From Mycobacterium sp. ELW1 (lineage in GTDB: Bacteria; Actinomycetota; Actinomycetes; Mycobacteriales; Mycobacteriaceae): a stretch of DNA of 64,000 bases. This document shows positions 56,587 through 64,000 of this stretch, piece after piece. The notes beneath the pieces were generated by a model. That model saw only the letters and a list, made by a program, of their open reading frames with translations, was not told where the DNA came from and ran no database searches. Position 1 is the stretch's first letter. The number at the start of each line of letters is the position of its first letter. Where the stretch lies: the NCBI RefSeq assembly GCF_008329905.1, contig NZ_CP032155.1, forward strand, positions 5,766,001 through 5,830,000, given 5' to 3'. The translations under genes and the position numbers were made by a program.

Positions 56587-56970
56587 CATCTCGTAGACCT
56601 GAGGCGGCGCCGGTGCGCCGGGCGCGCGGTTCTGGGTCTGAGACCGCAACGTCGGCAGCCCGCTGACGAACTGGTTGGCCAGCTGTGCCACCTCGGTGGC
56701 CTGGGCGGCCAGCCCCGGATCAGTCACCTTCTGCGCCCGTTCGGCCAGGCCGTCGGCCCACTCCTTATAGGCGCTGTCCTCGGCGACGGTCGGCACGCCC
56801 TCGTTGCCTTTGGAGTCGATCTTCGCGGCCTGGGATCGGCTGAAGTCGAGGAAGTCGATAACCGGCTTGCACTTCTCCGGCGGCCCGTCGAACCACTTCG
56901 AGTAAATGGCGAAGCCGACCGCGATGACCACCACGGTGATGGTGAGGACCCAGCGCGGACGTCGGTGCAT
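56527..56970 (-). CDS. Membrane-anchored protein, unknown
   Basis: 147 residues from the ATG at 56970. A single membrane anchor (WVLTITVVVIAVGFAIYSKW) leads to a helical outer domain (DFLDFSRSQAAKIDSKGNEG, LAAQATEVAQLANQFVSGLP) with two Cys (EKCKP and RRTCS at the end), which could form a disulfide. No family recognised. It overlaps the nitroreductase 3' end. Confidence 0.7.
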   Translation of the reverse strand: MHRRPRWVLTITVVVIAVGFAIYSKWFDGPPEKCKPVIDFLDFSRSQAAKIDSKGNEGVPTVAEDSAYKEWADGLAERAQKVTDPGLAAQATEVAQLANQFVSGLPTLRSQTQNRAPGAPAPPQVYEMSLLNDRIVAKLGELRRTCS

Positions 56971-57103
56971 GGTCGCCCAGCGTAGCGAAGCGTCAACGTT
57001 TAACGCGGCGGCAACACCACGAGGGTGTCCACGTAACAGAAACATCGTTCACTGCCGGTGAACGGCCCAACCATGGACGGGCCGCCCACCCGCAGGAGAT
57101 TAG

Positions 57104-58357
57104 ATGGATACAGGGACCACAGCATTCATGCTGTGTTGCATCATCGGGCTGACGATGATGATCCCGGGCCTGGCGCTGTTCTACGGCGGCATGGTCTCGG
57201 TCAAGAGCTCCACCAACATGATGATGATGACGTTCGGCGCTGTCGCCATCGTCGGCGTGCTCTGGATTTTGTTCGGGTTCTCCATGACGTTCGGTACGTC
57301 CTACGGAGGATTCGTCGGCAGTCTGACCGAATTCGCCGGGATGAAGAACCTGCTCGAATCGCAGACCACCATCTCCGGGCTTCCGGTCAGTCTGTTCGCG
57401 TTGTTCCAGGCACTGTTCGCCGCTATCACCGTCGCACTGATCTCCGGTGCGGCGGCCGACCGGATGAAGTTCGCGGCCTGGATGGTCTTCGCGACCCTGT
57501 GGGCGGTTCTGTGCTACTTCCCCGTCGCGCACTGGGTGTTCGCGTTCAACGGCGTCGTCACCCCGGATTCGGTCGGCGGTTGGATTGCCAACAACCTCAA
57601 GGCAATTGACTTCGCCGGTGGCACCGCGGTGCACATCAACGCCGGTGCGGCCGCGCTGGCCGTTGCCATCGTCCTCGGCAAGGGCGCCAGCTGGGGCAAG
57701 CTGCGCAAGCCGCACAACGTCCCGCTGACCCTGCTCGGCGCCGGACTGCTGTGGGCCGGCTGGTATGCCTTCAACGGCGGTTCGGCTCTGGCCGCGGGCA
57801 ATTCGGCGGCCATCGTCATGGTCACCACGTTCGTCGCCACCTGCGCTGCCACGCTCGCCTGGCTGGCGGTGGAGAAGTTCAAGGACGGCCACGTCACCGG
57901 CGTCGGTGCGGCGGCGGGTGCCATCACCGGCCTGGTCGCGATCACCCCGGCCTGTGGTTCGGTGACGCCGGTCGGCGCGATCATCCTCGGCCTCGTCGCG
58001 GGCGCCATCTGCCCGTTCGCCGTGGGCCTCAAAGAGAAGTTCGGCTATGACGATTCGCTCGACGTCGTCGGCGTGCACCTCGTCGGTGGTGTCATCGGCA
58101 CCCTGCTGATCGGCTTCCTGGCCAGCGACACCATGCCGAACAAGGTCAACGGCTTCTTCTACGGCGGCGGTTTCGACCAGCTGTGGCGGCAGGCTGTGGC
58201 GGCTGGAGCGGTGATGATCTATTCGTTCGCGATCGCGTTCGTCATCGCATGGGCCATCAAGAAGACGATGGGCATCCGCATCTCCTCCGAAGAAGAGGAG
58301 AAGGGTATCGACACCCACGTCCACCGCGACCCGGCGTACGAGCTCGAGTACGCCTGA
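57104..58357 (+). CDS. amt: Ammonium transporter
   Basis: 417 residues and about 11 membrane helices of the Amt/Rh fold. The family signatures are MIPGLALFYGGMV and FAGGTAVHINAGAAALAVAI, containing the pore His, with the second His in VGVHLVGGVIGTL. It imports ammonium. It opens a nitrogen module with glnT and split glutamate-synthase-like genes. No GlnK gene follows. AT-rich AAC-type repeats upstream might bind GlnR, but I could not align them with confidence. Confidence 0.94.
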   Translation: MDTGTTAFMLCCIIGLTMMIPGLALFYGGMVSVKSSTNMMMMTFGAVAIVGVLWILFGFSMTFGTSYGGFVGSLTEFAGMKNLLESQTTISGLPVSLFALFQALFAAITVALISGAAADRMKFAAWMVFATLWAVLCYFPVAHWVFAFNGVVTPDSVGGWIANNLKAIDFAGGTAVHINAGAAALAVAIVLGKGASWGKLRKPHNVPLTLLGAGLLWAGWYAFNGGSALAAGNSAAIVMVTTFVATCAATLAWLAVEKFKDGHVTGVGAAAGAITGLVAITPACGSVTPVGAIILGLVAGAICPFAVGLKEKFGYDDSLDVVGVHLVGGVIGTLLIGFLASDTMPNKVNGFFYGGGFDQLWRQAVAAGAVMIYSFAIAFVIAWAIKKTMGIRISSEEEEKGIDTHVHRDPAYELEYA

Positions 58358-58362
58358 CAGGA

Positions 58363-58404
58363 CTCGAGCCGGGCGTGGTACCTCCTTCCCCCGCCCGGCT
58401 CGAG
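58363..58404 (+). terminator. Hairpin between amt and glnT
   Basis: CTCGAGCCGGGCG (58363-58375) and CGCCCGGCTCGAG (58392-58404) form a perfect 13-bp stem with a 16-nt loop, immediately after the amt stop and 46 nt before glnT. It can end or attenuate the amt transcript. Confidence 0.7.
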
Positions 58405-58450
58405 CCCCTCGCGCTTCTCTCCCCATCCATCAAAGAGCTTGTTGGAGAAC

Positions 58451-59758
58451 ATGTCTGCCACCCTCGCTGAGCTCGCCGAGGCCTCAGCAACCAAGTTCAT
58501 CCTCGCGCTGTTCGTCGACCTCCGCGGAAAGCCCTGCGCCAAACTGGTTCCCGTCGAGGCCGTCGATCTCTTGGCCTCAGAGGGAGTCGGCTTCGCCGGC
58601 TACGCCGTCGGCGCGATGGGCCAGGAGCCCAAAGACCCTGATCTCATGGCGATCCCCGACCCCGAGTCGTTCACCCCGATACCGTTCATCAAGGACGGCC
58701 TGGCGATCGTGCACTGCGATCCGCATGTCGAAGGCAAGCCGTGGCCGTATGCGCCGCGCGTCATCCTCAAATCGTTGATCCAGCGGGCCGCCGACGCCGG
58801 CTTCGAACCCTGGGTCGGCGCGGAAGTCGAATACTTCCTGCTGACCCGCGGCACGGACGGAAGCCTCGCCACCGCCGACACCGCGGACACCGCGGCCCAG
58901 CCGTGTTACGACGCGCGCGGCGTGACCCGGATGTACGACCACCTCACCGCGATCTCGACCGCGATGAACACCCTCGGCTGGTCCAACTACGCCAACGACC
59001 ACGAAGACGGCAACGGCCAATTCGAGCAGAACTTCCAATTCGCCGAGGCGCTGACCACCGCCGACCGGGTCGTGACACTGCGCTACCTGCTGTCGATGAT
59101 CGCGGCCGAGCGCGGCATGATCGCCACGTTCATGCCCAAACCCTTCTCCGATCGGACCGGCAGCGGCCTGCACCTGCACCTGTCGCTGACCAGCGGCGGC
59201 ACACCGGTGTTCCCCGAGGAGTCCGACGATCGCGGGCTGGGCCTGTCGCCGACGGCGTATGCATTCATCGGCGGCATCCTCGACCACGCCTGCGCCCTGC
59301 AGGCCGTCGTCGGTCCAACGGTGAACTCCTACAAGCGAACCGGCGCGTTGACAACGGCCTCCGGCGCCTCCTGGGCTCCACGCCTGCCCACCTACGGCGG
59401 CAATGACCGCACCCACTACATCCGGGTGCCGGACTCCCAGCGGGTGGAACTACGCGGCGGCGACGGCTCGGCCAACCCGTATCTGGCCATCGCGGCCGCG
59501 CTCGGCGCCGGTATCGACGGCATCAAACGCAGCACCGACCCCGGTGCGATCGGCAACACCGACGGCCGCACGGCCCTGCCGCCGACCCTGCTGCACGCCG
59601 TCGAAGAGTTCGAGGGTGACCCGGTGGTCACCGGTGTACTCGACACCGTCGGCGACGGCGTCGCCAGCTACTTCGCCGGTATCAAGCGTGACGAATTCTT
59701 CGCCTACCACAGCGCGGTCAGTCCGTGGGAGGTCGACCAGTACCTGACGGCATTCTGA
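58451..59758 (+). CDS. glnT: Type III glutamine synthetase / gamma-glutamylmethylamide synthetase-like
   Basis: 435 residues from the ATG at 58451. Catalytic glutamine-synthetase fold: VGAEVEYFLL (metal Glu), NGQFEQNFQFAEAL, KPFSDRTGSGLHLHLSL (ATP and metal site) and VPDSQRVELRGGDGSANPYL. It is the GlnT/GmaS class, which joins glutamate with ammonia or with methylamine. The next three genes resemble N-methylglutamate synthase subunits, so the methylamine reading is possible; genomes with amt directly upstream may use ammonia. The substrate is not decided by sequence. Confidence 0.85.
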   Translation: MSATLAELAEASATKFILALFVDLRGKPCAKLVPVEAVDLLASEGVGFAGYAVGAMGQEPKDPDLMAIPDPESFTPIPFIKDGLAIVHCDPHVEGKPWPYAPRVILKSLIQRAADAGFEPWVGAEVEYFLLTRGTDGSLATADTADTAAQPCYDARGVTRMYDHLTAISTAMNTLGWSNYANDHEDGNGQFEQNFQFAEALTTADRVVTLRYLLSMIAAERGMIATFMPKPFSDRTGSGLHLHLSLTSGGTPVFPEESDDRGLGLSPTAYAFIGGILDHACALQAVVGPTVNSYKRTGALTTASGASWAPRLPTYGGNDRTHYIRVPDSQRVELRGGDGSANPYLAIAAALGAGIDGIKRSTDPGAIGNTDGRTALPPTLLHAVEEFEGDPVVTGVLDTVGDGVASYFAGIKRDEFFAYHSAVSPWEVDQYLTAF

Positions 59759-59777
59759 CCCCGAGGAAGGAACAACC

Positions 59778-60671
59778 ATGTGTGGGATCGTGGGTCTGCA
59801 CCTGCGCAACCCCCAGCTATACCCCCGGCTCGGCGAACTGCTGACCGGCATGCTGTGTGAAATGTCCGACCGGGGAAGCGATTCCGCCGGAGTGGCCGTC
59901 TACGGTGATCCACGCTGGTCGCCGCCGGGGAAGGGCACCGTCTCGGTGCTCGACGTGGACGACAGCCCCGATCAGATGGCCGAGGCGCTCCACGCGGCGC
60001 TCGGAGAGGTATCGGTGCACCGCGTCGACGAAACCCTGCTGGTGTCGGCTGATGTCGCGCCCGAGACGCTGCATGCGGCGATCACGGCGCACTACCCGCA
60101 TGCGCTGATCGCGGGGTTCGGCGCAAATGTGGCTGTGCTCAAGGGAGTCGGGCACCCGAAGGCCCTCACCGAGGCGTGGGGGCTGGCTCATGCGCAGGGC
60201 TGGCAGGGGGTGGGCCACACCAGGATGGCCACCGAGTCGGCGGTGATACCGGCCGGTGCGCACCCGTACGCGGTGGGCCCCGACCAGTGCCTCGTGCACA
60301 ACGGGTCATTCGCCAACCACGCCACCATCCGCCGCGACCTCCGCGCCCAGGGTGTCGTCTTCGACAGCGAGAACGACACCGAGGTGGGCGCGCGCTTCGT
60401 GGCCGACCAGCTGGCGCGGGGCCGCGATGTCGAGACCGCGCTCAAGGAGCTGTGTGCCACCTTCGACGGCTTCTACACGCTGCTGGTGTCCAACCATGAC
60501 TCGTTCGCCGTTGTCCGCGACGCGATCGCCTGCAAGCCGGCCGTGATCGCCGAGACCGACGACTGGGTGGCGATGGGCAGCGAATATCGTGCACTGGCAG
60601 GACTTCCCGGCGTCGAGAAGGCGGTCATCTGGGAGCCCGAACCAGAGGTGGTCTACGCATGGACGAGGTGA
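59778..60671 (+). CDS. Class II glutamine amidotransferase subunit (GlxB/MgsA-like)
   Basis: 297 residues with the N-terminal nucleophile Cys (MCGIVGLHL) and the Ntn glutaminase motifs SDRGSDSAGVAVYG, VGHTRMATES and LVHNGSFAN. It should release ammonia from glutamine for its partner synthase. It is the split N-terminal part of a glutamate synthase. It overlaps the next gene by 13 nt. Confidence 0.87.
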   Translation: MCGIVGLHLRNPQLYPRLGELLTGMLCEMSDRGSDSAGVAVYGDPRWSPPGKGTVSVLDVDDSPDQMAEALHAALGEVSVHRVDETLLVSADVAPETLHAAITAHYPHALIAGFGANVAVLKGVGHPKALTEAWGLAHAQGWQGVGHTRMATESAVIPAGAHPYAVGPDQCLVHNGSFANHATIRRDLRAQGVVFDSENDTEVGARFVADQLARGRDVETALKELCATFDGFYTLLVSNHDSFAVVRDAIACKPAVIAETDDWVAMGSEYRALAGLPGVEKAVIWEPEPEVVYAWTR

Positions 60672-61345
60672 CGACCTTCGATTTGGTGTCCACACCGCTA
60701 CGAGAGGTGAACGCCGCACTGCACGCGCCCGGTGTCGCCGGCGGATTCCGGATCACCAACCCGGCCGGTGCGCACAACGTCGCGGTCGGCGTCGATGCGC
60801 CACTGCGAATCGAGATCAGTGGTCATGTCGGCTATTACGCCGCCGGGATGAACAAGCAGGCCGAGGTCACCATCGACGGCAACGCGGGGACCGGGCTGGC
60901 CGAGAACATGATGAGCGGCACCGTGTGGGTCAAGGGCAATGCGTCCCAGTCGGCGGGCGCCACCGCGCACGGCGGCTTGCTGGTGATCGAGGGCAATGCC
61001 GCTGCACGGTGCGGGATCTCGATGAAGGGAGCCGACATCGTGGTGGGCGGCAGTGTCGGACACATGAGCGCGTTCATGGCACAGGCGGGGCGGCTCGTGA
61101 TTCGCGGCGATGCCGGTGAGGCACTGGGTGATTCGATCTACGAGGCCCGCCTGTACGTTCGCGGCGAGGTGGCTTCGCTCGGGGCCGACTGCATCGCCAA
61201 GGAGATGCGCGCCGAGCACCACGAAGAACTCGGCCGGCTACTCAAGGCCGCCGGATTCGAGGACGACGACACCAGCTCCTACACCCGCTACGGCTCCGCC
61301 CGCCAGCTCTATCATTTCCACGTAGACAACGCAGAAGTGTACTAA
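60659..61345 (+). CDS. GXGXG-domain subunit (GlxC/MgsB-like)
   Basis: 228 residues of right-handed beta-helix with the GXGXG repeats of the glutamate-synthase C-terminal domain: HVGYYAAGMN, GNAGTGLAENMMSG, KGNASQSAGATAHGG, EGNAAARCGISMKGA and GGSVGHMSAFMAQAG. In the full-length enzyme this domain is structural. It lies between the amidotransferase and the synthase subunits. Confidence 0.87.
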   Translation: MDEVTTFDLVSTPLREVNAALHAPGVAGGFRITNPAGAHNVAVGVDAPLRIEISGHVGYYAAGMNKQAEVTIDGNAGTGLAENMMSGTVWVKGNASQSAGATAHGGLLVIEGNAAARCGISMKGADIVVGGSVGHMSAFMAQAGRLVIRGDAGEALGDSIYEARLYVRGEVASLGADCIAKEMRAEHHEELGRLLKAAGFEDDDTSSYTRYGSARQLYHFHVDNAEVY

Positions 61346-62683
61346 ATGACATACGCAGAAGACGACCGCGCCCGCCTCGGCCTGCGCGAGTCAGCGACCT
61401 TCGACCGGGCCACCATCGCGGGCATCCAACGAGCCGCCGACACCGGCATCTACGACATCCGCGGCTGGGGCGCCAAACGCGCACTCCCCCACTTCGACGA
61501 CCTGCTGTTCCTTGGCGCATCGATGTCGCGCTACCCGCTGGAGGGCTACCGCGAGCGGTGCGGCACCGACGTCGTGCTCGGCGGCCGTCACGCCAAACAC
61601 CCACTGCACCTGGATATCCCGGTGACAATCGCGGGCATGTCGTTCGGCGCACTGTCCGGGCCCGCCAAAGAGGCGCTTGGGCGCGGCGCCAGCGAGGTCG
61701 GCACCTCGACCACCACCGGTGACGGCGGCATGACTCCGGAAGAACGCGGACAGTCGAAGTATCTGGTCTATCAGTATCTTCCGTCGCGGTACGGGATGAA
61801 CCCCGACGATCTCCGCAAGGCTGATGCCATCGAGGTCGTGCTCGGTCAGGGCGCCAAGCCCGGCGGCGGCGGAATGCTGCTCGGGCAGAAGATCTCCGAC
61901 CGGGTGGCCGCCATGCGCACGCTGCCCCAAGGGATCGACCAGCGCTCCGCCTGCCGGCATCCGGACTGGACCGGGCCGGACGACCTGACCATCAAGATCA
62001 ACGAGCTGCGTGAGCTCACCGACTGGGAGAAGCCGATCTACGTCAAGGTCGGTGCCACCCGCACCTACTACGACGTCAAGCTGGCGGTGGCGGCGGGAGC
62101 CGACGTGGTCGTCGTCGACGGAATGCAGGGCGGTACCGCCGCCACCCAGGACGTGTTCATCGAGCATGTCGGCATCCCGACGCTGGCCGCGGTTCCGCAA
62201 GCGGTGCAGGCGCTCTCCGAGCTCGGGGTGCACCGGAAGGAAGTGCAGCTCATCGTGTCCGGCGGAATTCGTACCGGCGCTGACGTCGCCAAGGCGATGG
62301 CCCTGGGTGCCGACGCGGTGGCGATCGGTACCGCGGCGCTGATCGCGCTGGGTGACAACGACCCGAAGTACGCCGCCGAGTACGAAAAGCTCGGCAGCGC
62401 AGCCGGTTTCTACGACGACTTCCAAGACGGCCGAGACCCGGCCGGCATCAGCACACAGGACCCGGAGCTCGCCGCCCGCCTCGACCCGATCGAGGGCGGC
62501 CGCCGCCTGGCCAACTACCTGCGGGTGCTCACCATGGAGGCCCAGACCATCGCGCGCGCGTGCGGCAAGGCCCACCTGTTGCACCTGGAGCCCGAGGACC
62601 TCGTTGCGGTGACCATCGAGGCCGCGGCGATGGCGCGGGTTCCGCTTGCGGGGACGTCGTGGATTCCCGGAGCGGGCCTGTGA
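61346..62683 (+). CDS. FMN-binding glutamate-synthase-like subunit (GlxD/MgsC-like)
   Basis: 445 residues, a TIM-barrel synthase domain. It shows IPVTIAGMSFGALSGPAKEALG, TSTTTGDGGMTPEE, YVKVGATRTYYDVKLAVAAG, DVVVVDGMQGGTAA and IVSGGIRTGADVAKAMALGAD, the FMN sites of the family. The Cys cluster of true GltB is not obvious. With the two preceding subunits it would form a split glutamate synthase or N-methylglutamate synthase. It overlaps the FAD gene by 4 nt. Confidence 0.88.
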   Translation: MTYAEDDRARLGLRESATFDRATIAGIQRAADTGIYDIRGWGAKRALPHFDDLLFLGASMSRYPLEGYRERCGTDVVLGGRHAKHPLHLDIPVTIAGMSFGALSGPAKEALGRGASEVGTSTTTGDGGMTPEERGQSKYLVYQYLPSRYGMNPDDLRKADAIEVVLGQGAKPGGGGMLLGQKISDRVAAMRTLPQGIDQRSACRHPDWTGPDDLTIKINELRELTDWEKPIYVKVGATRTYYDVKLAVAAGADVVVVDGMQGGTAATQDVFIEHVGIPTLAAVPQAVQALSELGVHRKEVQLIVSGGIRTGADVAKAMALGADAVAIGTAALIALGDNDPKYAAEYEKLGSAAGFYDDFQDGRDPAGISTQDPELAARLDPIEGGRRLANYLRVLTMEAQTIARACGKAHLLHLEPEDLVAVTIEAAAMARVPLAGTSWIPGAGL

Positions 62684-63867
62684 ACGAGACCGCCGACGTC
62701 GTCATCGTCGGTGGCGGCATCGAGGGGTGTGCCGCCGCCTGGGCGTTGAGCCAGCGCGGGATCACCGATGTCGTTGTCCTCGAACGCAATACCGTCGGAT
62801 CCGGGATGACCGGCAAATCCAGCGGGATTGTGCGTTGCCACTACGGGGTGAGCTCCCTGGCCGCGATGGCCACCGTCGGCCTCGAGGTGTTCGAGAAGGC
62901 CGACGAGATCTTCGGTGACGACATCGGCTTCCGCCAAACGGGATACGTCGTCGGCGTCGGTGAACCCAACGTCGACTCCTTGCGCAGCAGCATGGCCGCG
63001 CAACGGGCCGTCGGTGTGCAGACCGAGGAGATCGACGCCGCTGACGTGGCTCGGCTGTGGCCGTGTGCCGACCTGTCGCCGTTCGCCGCGTTCGGTTGGG
63101 AGGCGCGCGGCGGATACGGCGACGCCTACCAGACCGCCCAGGCGTTCGCCCTCGCCGCCCGGGCGAGCGGTGTGCGAATCCGCCAGGGCGCCAACGTCAC
63201 CGGCCTGCTTACCAACGGTGACGCCGTCACCGGCGTGCACTTGGCCGACGGCACTCAGATCAGCGCCGGCAGCGTGGTGGTCGCCACCGGGGTATGGACG
63301 AATGCGTTCCTGGCGCCCTACGGGGTCGACGTGCCGATCCGGGTGGTCCGCGAACAGATCGTGATGATCTCGCCCGGCGTCGAGCTGGGGCCGGTTCCGG
63401 TGTTCTCCGATCTGGTGTCACTGCAATACGTGCGTCCCGAGGTCGGCGGTGACGTGCTGTTCGGCAACAGTGACCTGTCCGATGTGCTGACCGCCGATCC
63501 CGACGACTACCTCAACCGGGCCACCGAAGATTTCATCGATCTCACCGTCGAGAAGGTGGGCACCCGATTTCCCGGCTTCACCGGCGCAGCCATCACCTCG
63601 AGCTATGCGGGGTGCTACGACGTCACCCCGGATTGGAATCCGGTCATCTCCGCCGGCGGGCGGGACGGGCTGTTCGTGGCTGCCGGTTTCAGCGGCCACG
63701 GGTTCAAGATCGCACCGGCCGTCGGGCGCCTGGTCGCCGACCTTCTCGTCGACGGCCACAGCAGCGATCCGCGGATACCCGAGACCGATTTCCGGCTGTC
63801 CCGCTTCGCCGAGGGAGAGTTGCTGAAGAGCCCGTATCCGTATGTGGGTGCGGGGCAGATGCGATAG
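62680..63867 (+). CDS. FAD-dependent amine oxidoreductase (sarcosine oxidase beta-like)
   Basis: 395 residues from the GTG at 62680, the 4-nt overlap start. The FAD motif is DVVIVGGGIEGCAAAWALSQ, with ERNTVGSGMTGKSSGIVRC next to it and a late YDVTPDWNPVI / FVAAGFSGHGFKIAPAVG ending of the D-amino-acid-oxidase family. It may oxidise sarcosine, N-methylglutamate or another secondary amine. N-methylglutamate dehydrogenase in methylotrophs needs several subunits, and only this one is seen here. Confidence 0.87.
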   Translation: MNETADVVIVGGGIEGCAAAWALSQRGITDVVVLERNTVGSGMTGKSSGIVRCHYGVSSLAAMATVGLEVFEKADEIFGDDIGFRQTGYVVGVGEPNVDSLRSSMAAQRAVGVQTEEIDAADVARLWPCADLSPFAAFGWEARGGYGDAYQTAQAFALAARASGVRIRQGANVTGLLTNGDAVTGVHLADGTQISAGSVVVATGVWTNAFLAPYGVDVPIRVVREQIVMISPGVELGPVPVFSDLVSLQYVRPEVGGDVLFGNSDLSDVLTADPDDYLNRATEDFIDLTVEKVGTRFPGFTGAAITSSYAGCYDVTPDWNPVISAGGRDGLFVAAGFSGHGFKIAPAVGRLVADLLVDGHSSDPRIPETDFRLSRFAEGELLKSPYPYVGAGQMR

Positions 63868-63874
63868 TGCGCTT

Positions 63875-64000
63875 GTGACCGATCTGCTCCGCAATCAATC
63901 GGGGACCGCCCGCGATCGCGACCCGCACGAGCCCGTCGCCGATCTGGAGTTCGAGACCGCGATCGCCCGCAACGTGCGGCAGCTACGCCAGCAGCTGGGG
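63875..64000 (+). CDS. XRE-type regulator, partial (3' end outside window)
   Basis: The GTG at 63875 starts 42 codons that run off the end. A polar N-terminus (RNQSGTARDRDPHEP) leads into the beginning of an HTH domain (FETAIARNVRQLRQQLG), a pattern common to XRE regulators that carry a C-terminal cupin. It likely regulates the nitrogen module just upstream. Confidence 0.65.
   Translation, partial: MTDLLRNQSGTARDRDPHEPVADLEFETAIARNVRQLRQQLG

Noticed and set aside
56971..57103. GlnR box upstream of amt
   Set aside because: Several AAC/GTAAC-like pieces are present but none fits the usual spacing well enough to call.

Overview
The window is high-GC actinobacterial DNA and almost certainly a mycobacterium (Mycolicibacterium-like). 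From about 18.9 kb to 55.8 kb the gene order and content match, from memory of that genome, the M. tuberculosis Rv3688c-Rv3709c region: a YqeY-like protein, a Pro-rich membrane protein, DUF4129 / DUF4350 / MoxR / DUF58 genes, SpoIIM-like and RDD proteins, glpK, the ergothioneine genes egtE-D-C-B-A, an Rv3705c-like protein, an Rv3707c-like protein, asd and ask. Genes start often with GTG or TTG and many overlap by 4 nt.

Region 1 (1-10.3 kb) is accessory DNA. After the end of a DoxX-family gene comes a strip of gene remnants and then an IS21-family element (about 1150-6763). Its istB gene is split by a second, nested element (about 3309-6557) carrying a complete tyrosine recombinase, a small HTH protein and a zinc-ribbon protein with a degenerate tyrosine-recombinase domain. 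Right of the IS lie a truncated ORF, three small orphan genes and a tightly coupled two-gene operon: a two-TM protein with a soluble domain I cannot name, and a compact RNase D-like DEDDy 3'-5' exonuclease. The strip ends at 10265-10309 with the 3' half of a tRNA-Pro(CGG) followed by a hairpin terminator. This is the usual scar of an element integrated into a tRNA gene. The intact tRNA copy is not in the window.

Region 2 (10.4-18.9 kb) holds a secreted HSL-type esterase, a Pro/Ala-rich secreted protein, an FAD-binding dehydrogenase, a heme-oxygenase-like iron protein facing a CDGSH protein and a HemK-type methyltransferase, and an F420-dependent LLM oxidoreductase. Region 3 (19-27 kb) is the YqeY gene and the MoxR/DUF58 operon with its membrane neighbours. 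Region 4 (27-37 kb) has a DUF1772/AraC pair, a cation:proton antiporter, an SDR without its catalytic Tyr, a carotenoid oxygenase facing a PadR regulator, a second PadR regulator with a Gly-Phe-Gly-Pro tail, a histidine acid phosphatase and glpK.

Region 5 (37-48 kb) holds two methyltransferases, a glutamate-cysteine-ligase-like protein, two secreted C39-type peptidase paralogues (one without the catalytic Cys) and egtE-D-C-B-A. egtA carries a one-base frameshift in a G tract. Region 6 (48-57 kb) has a sensor-domain lipoprotein-like protein, ohr, catalase, an Rv3707c-like protein, asd and ask. Region 7 (57-64 kb) is a nitrogen module: amt, a type III glutamine synthetase/GmaS-like enzyme, three split glutamate-synthase-like subunits (glxB/C/D or mgsA/B/C type), an FAD amine oxidoreductase and the start of an XRE regulator. 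It may handle ammonia, methylamine or N-methylglutamate.
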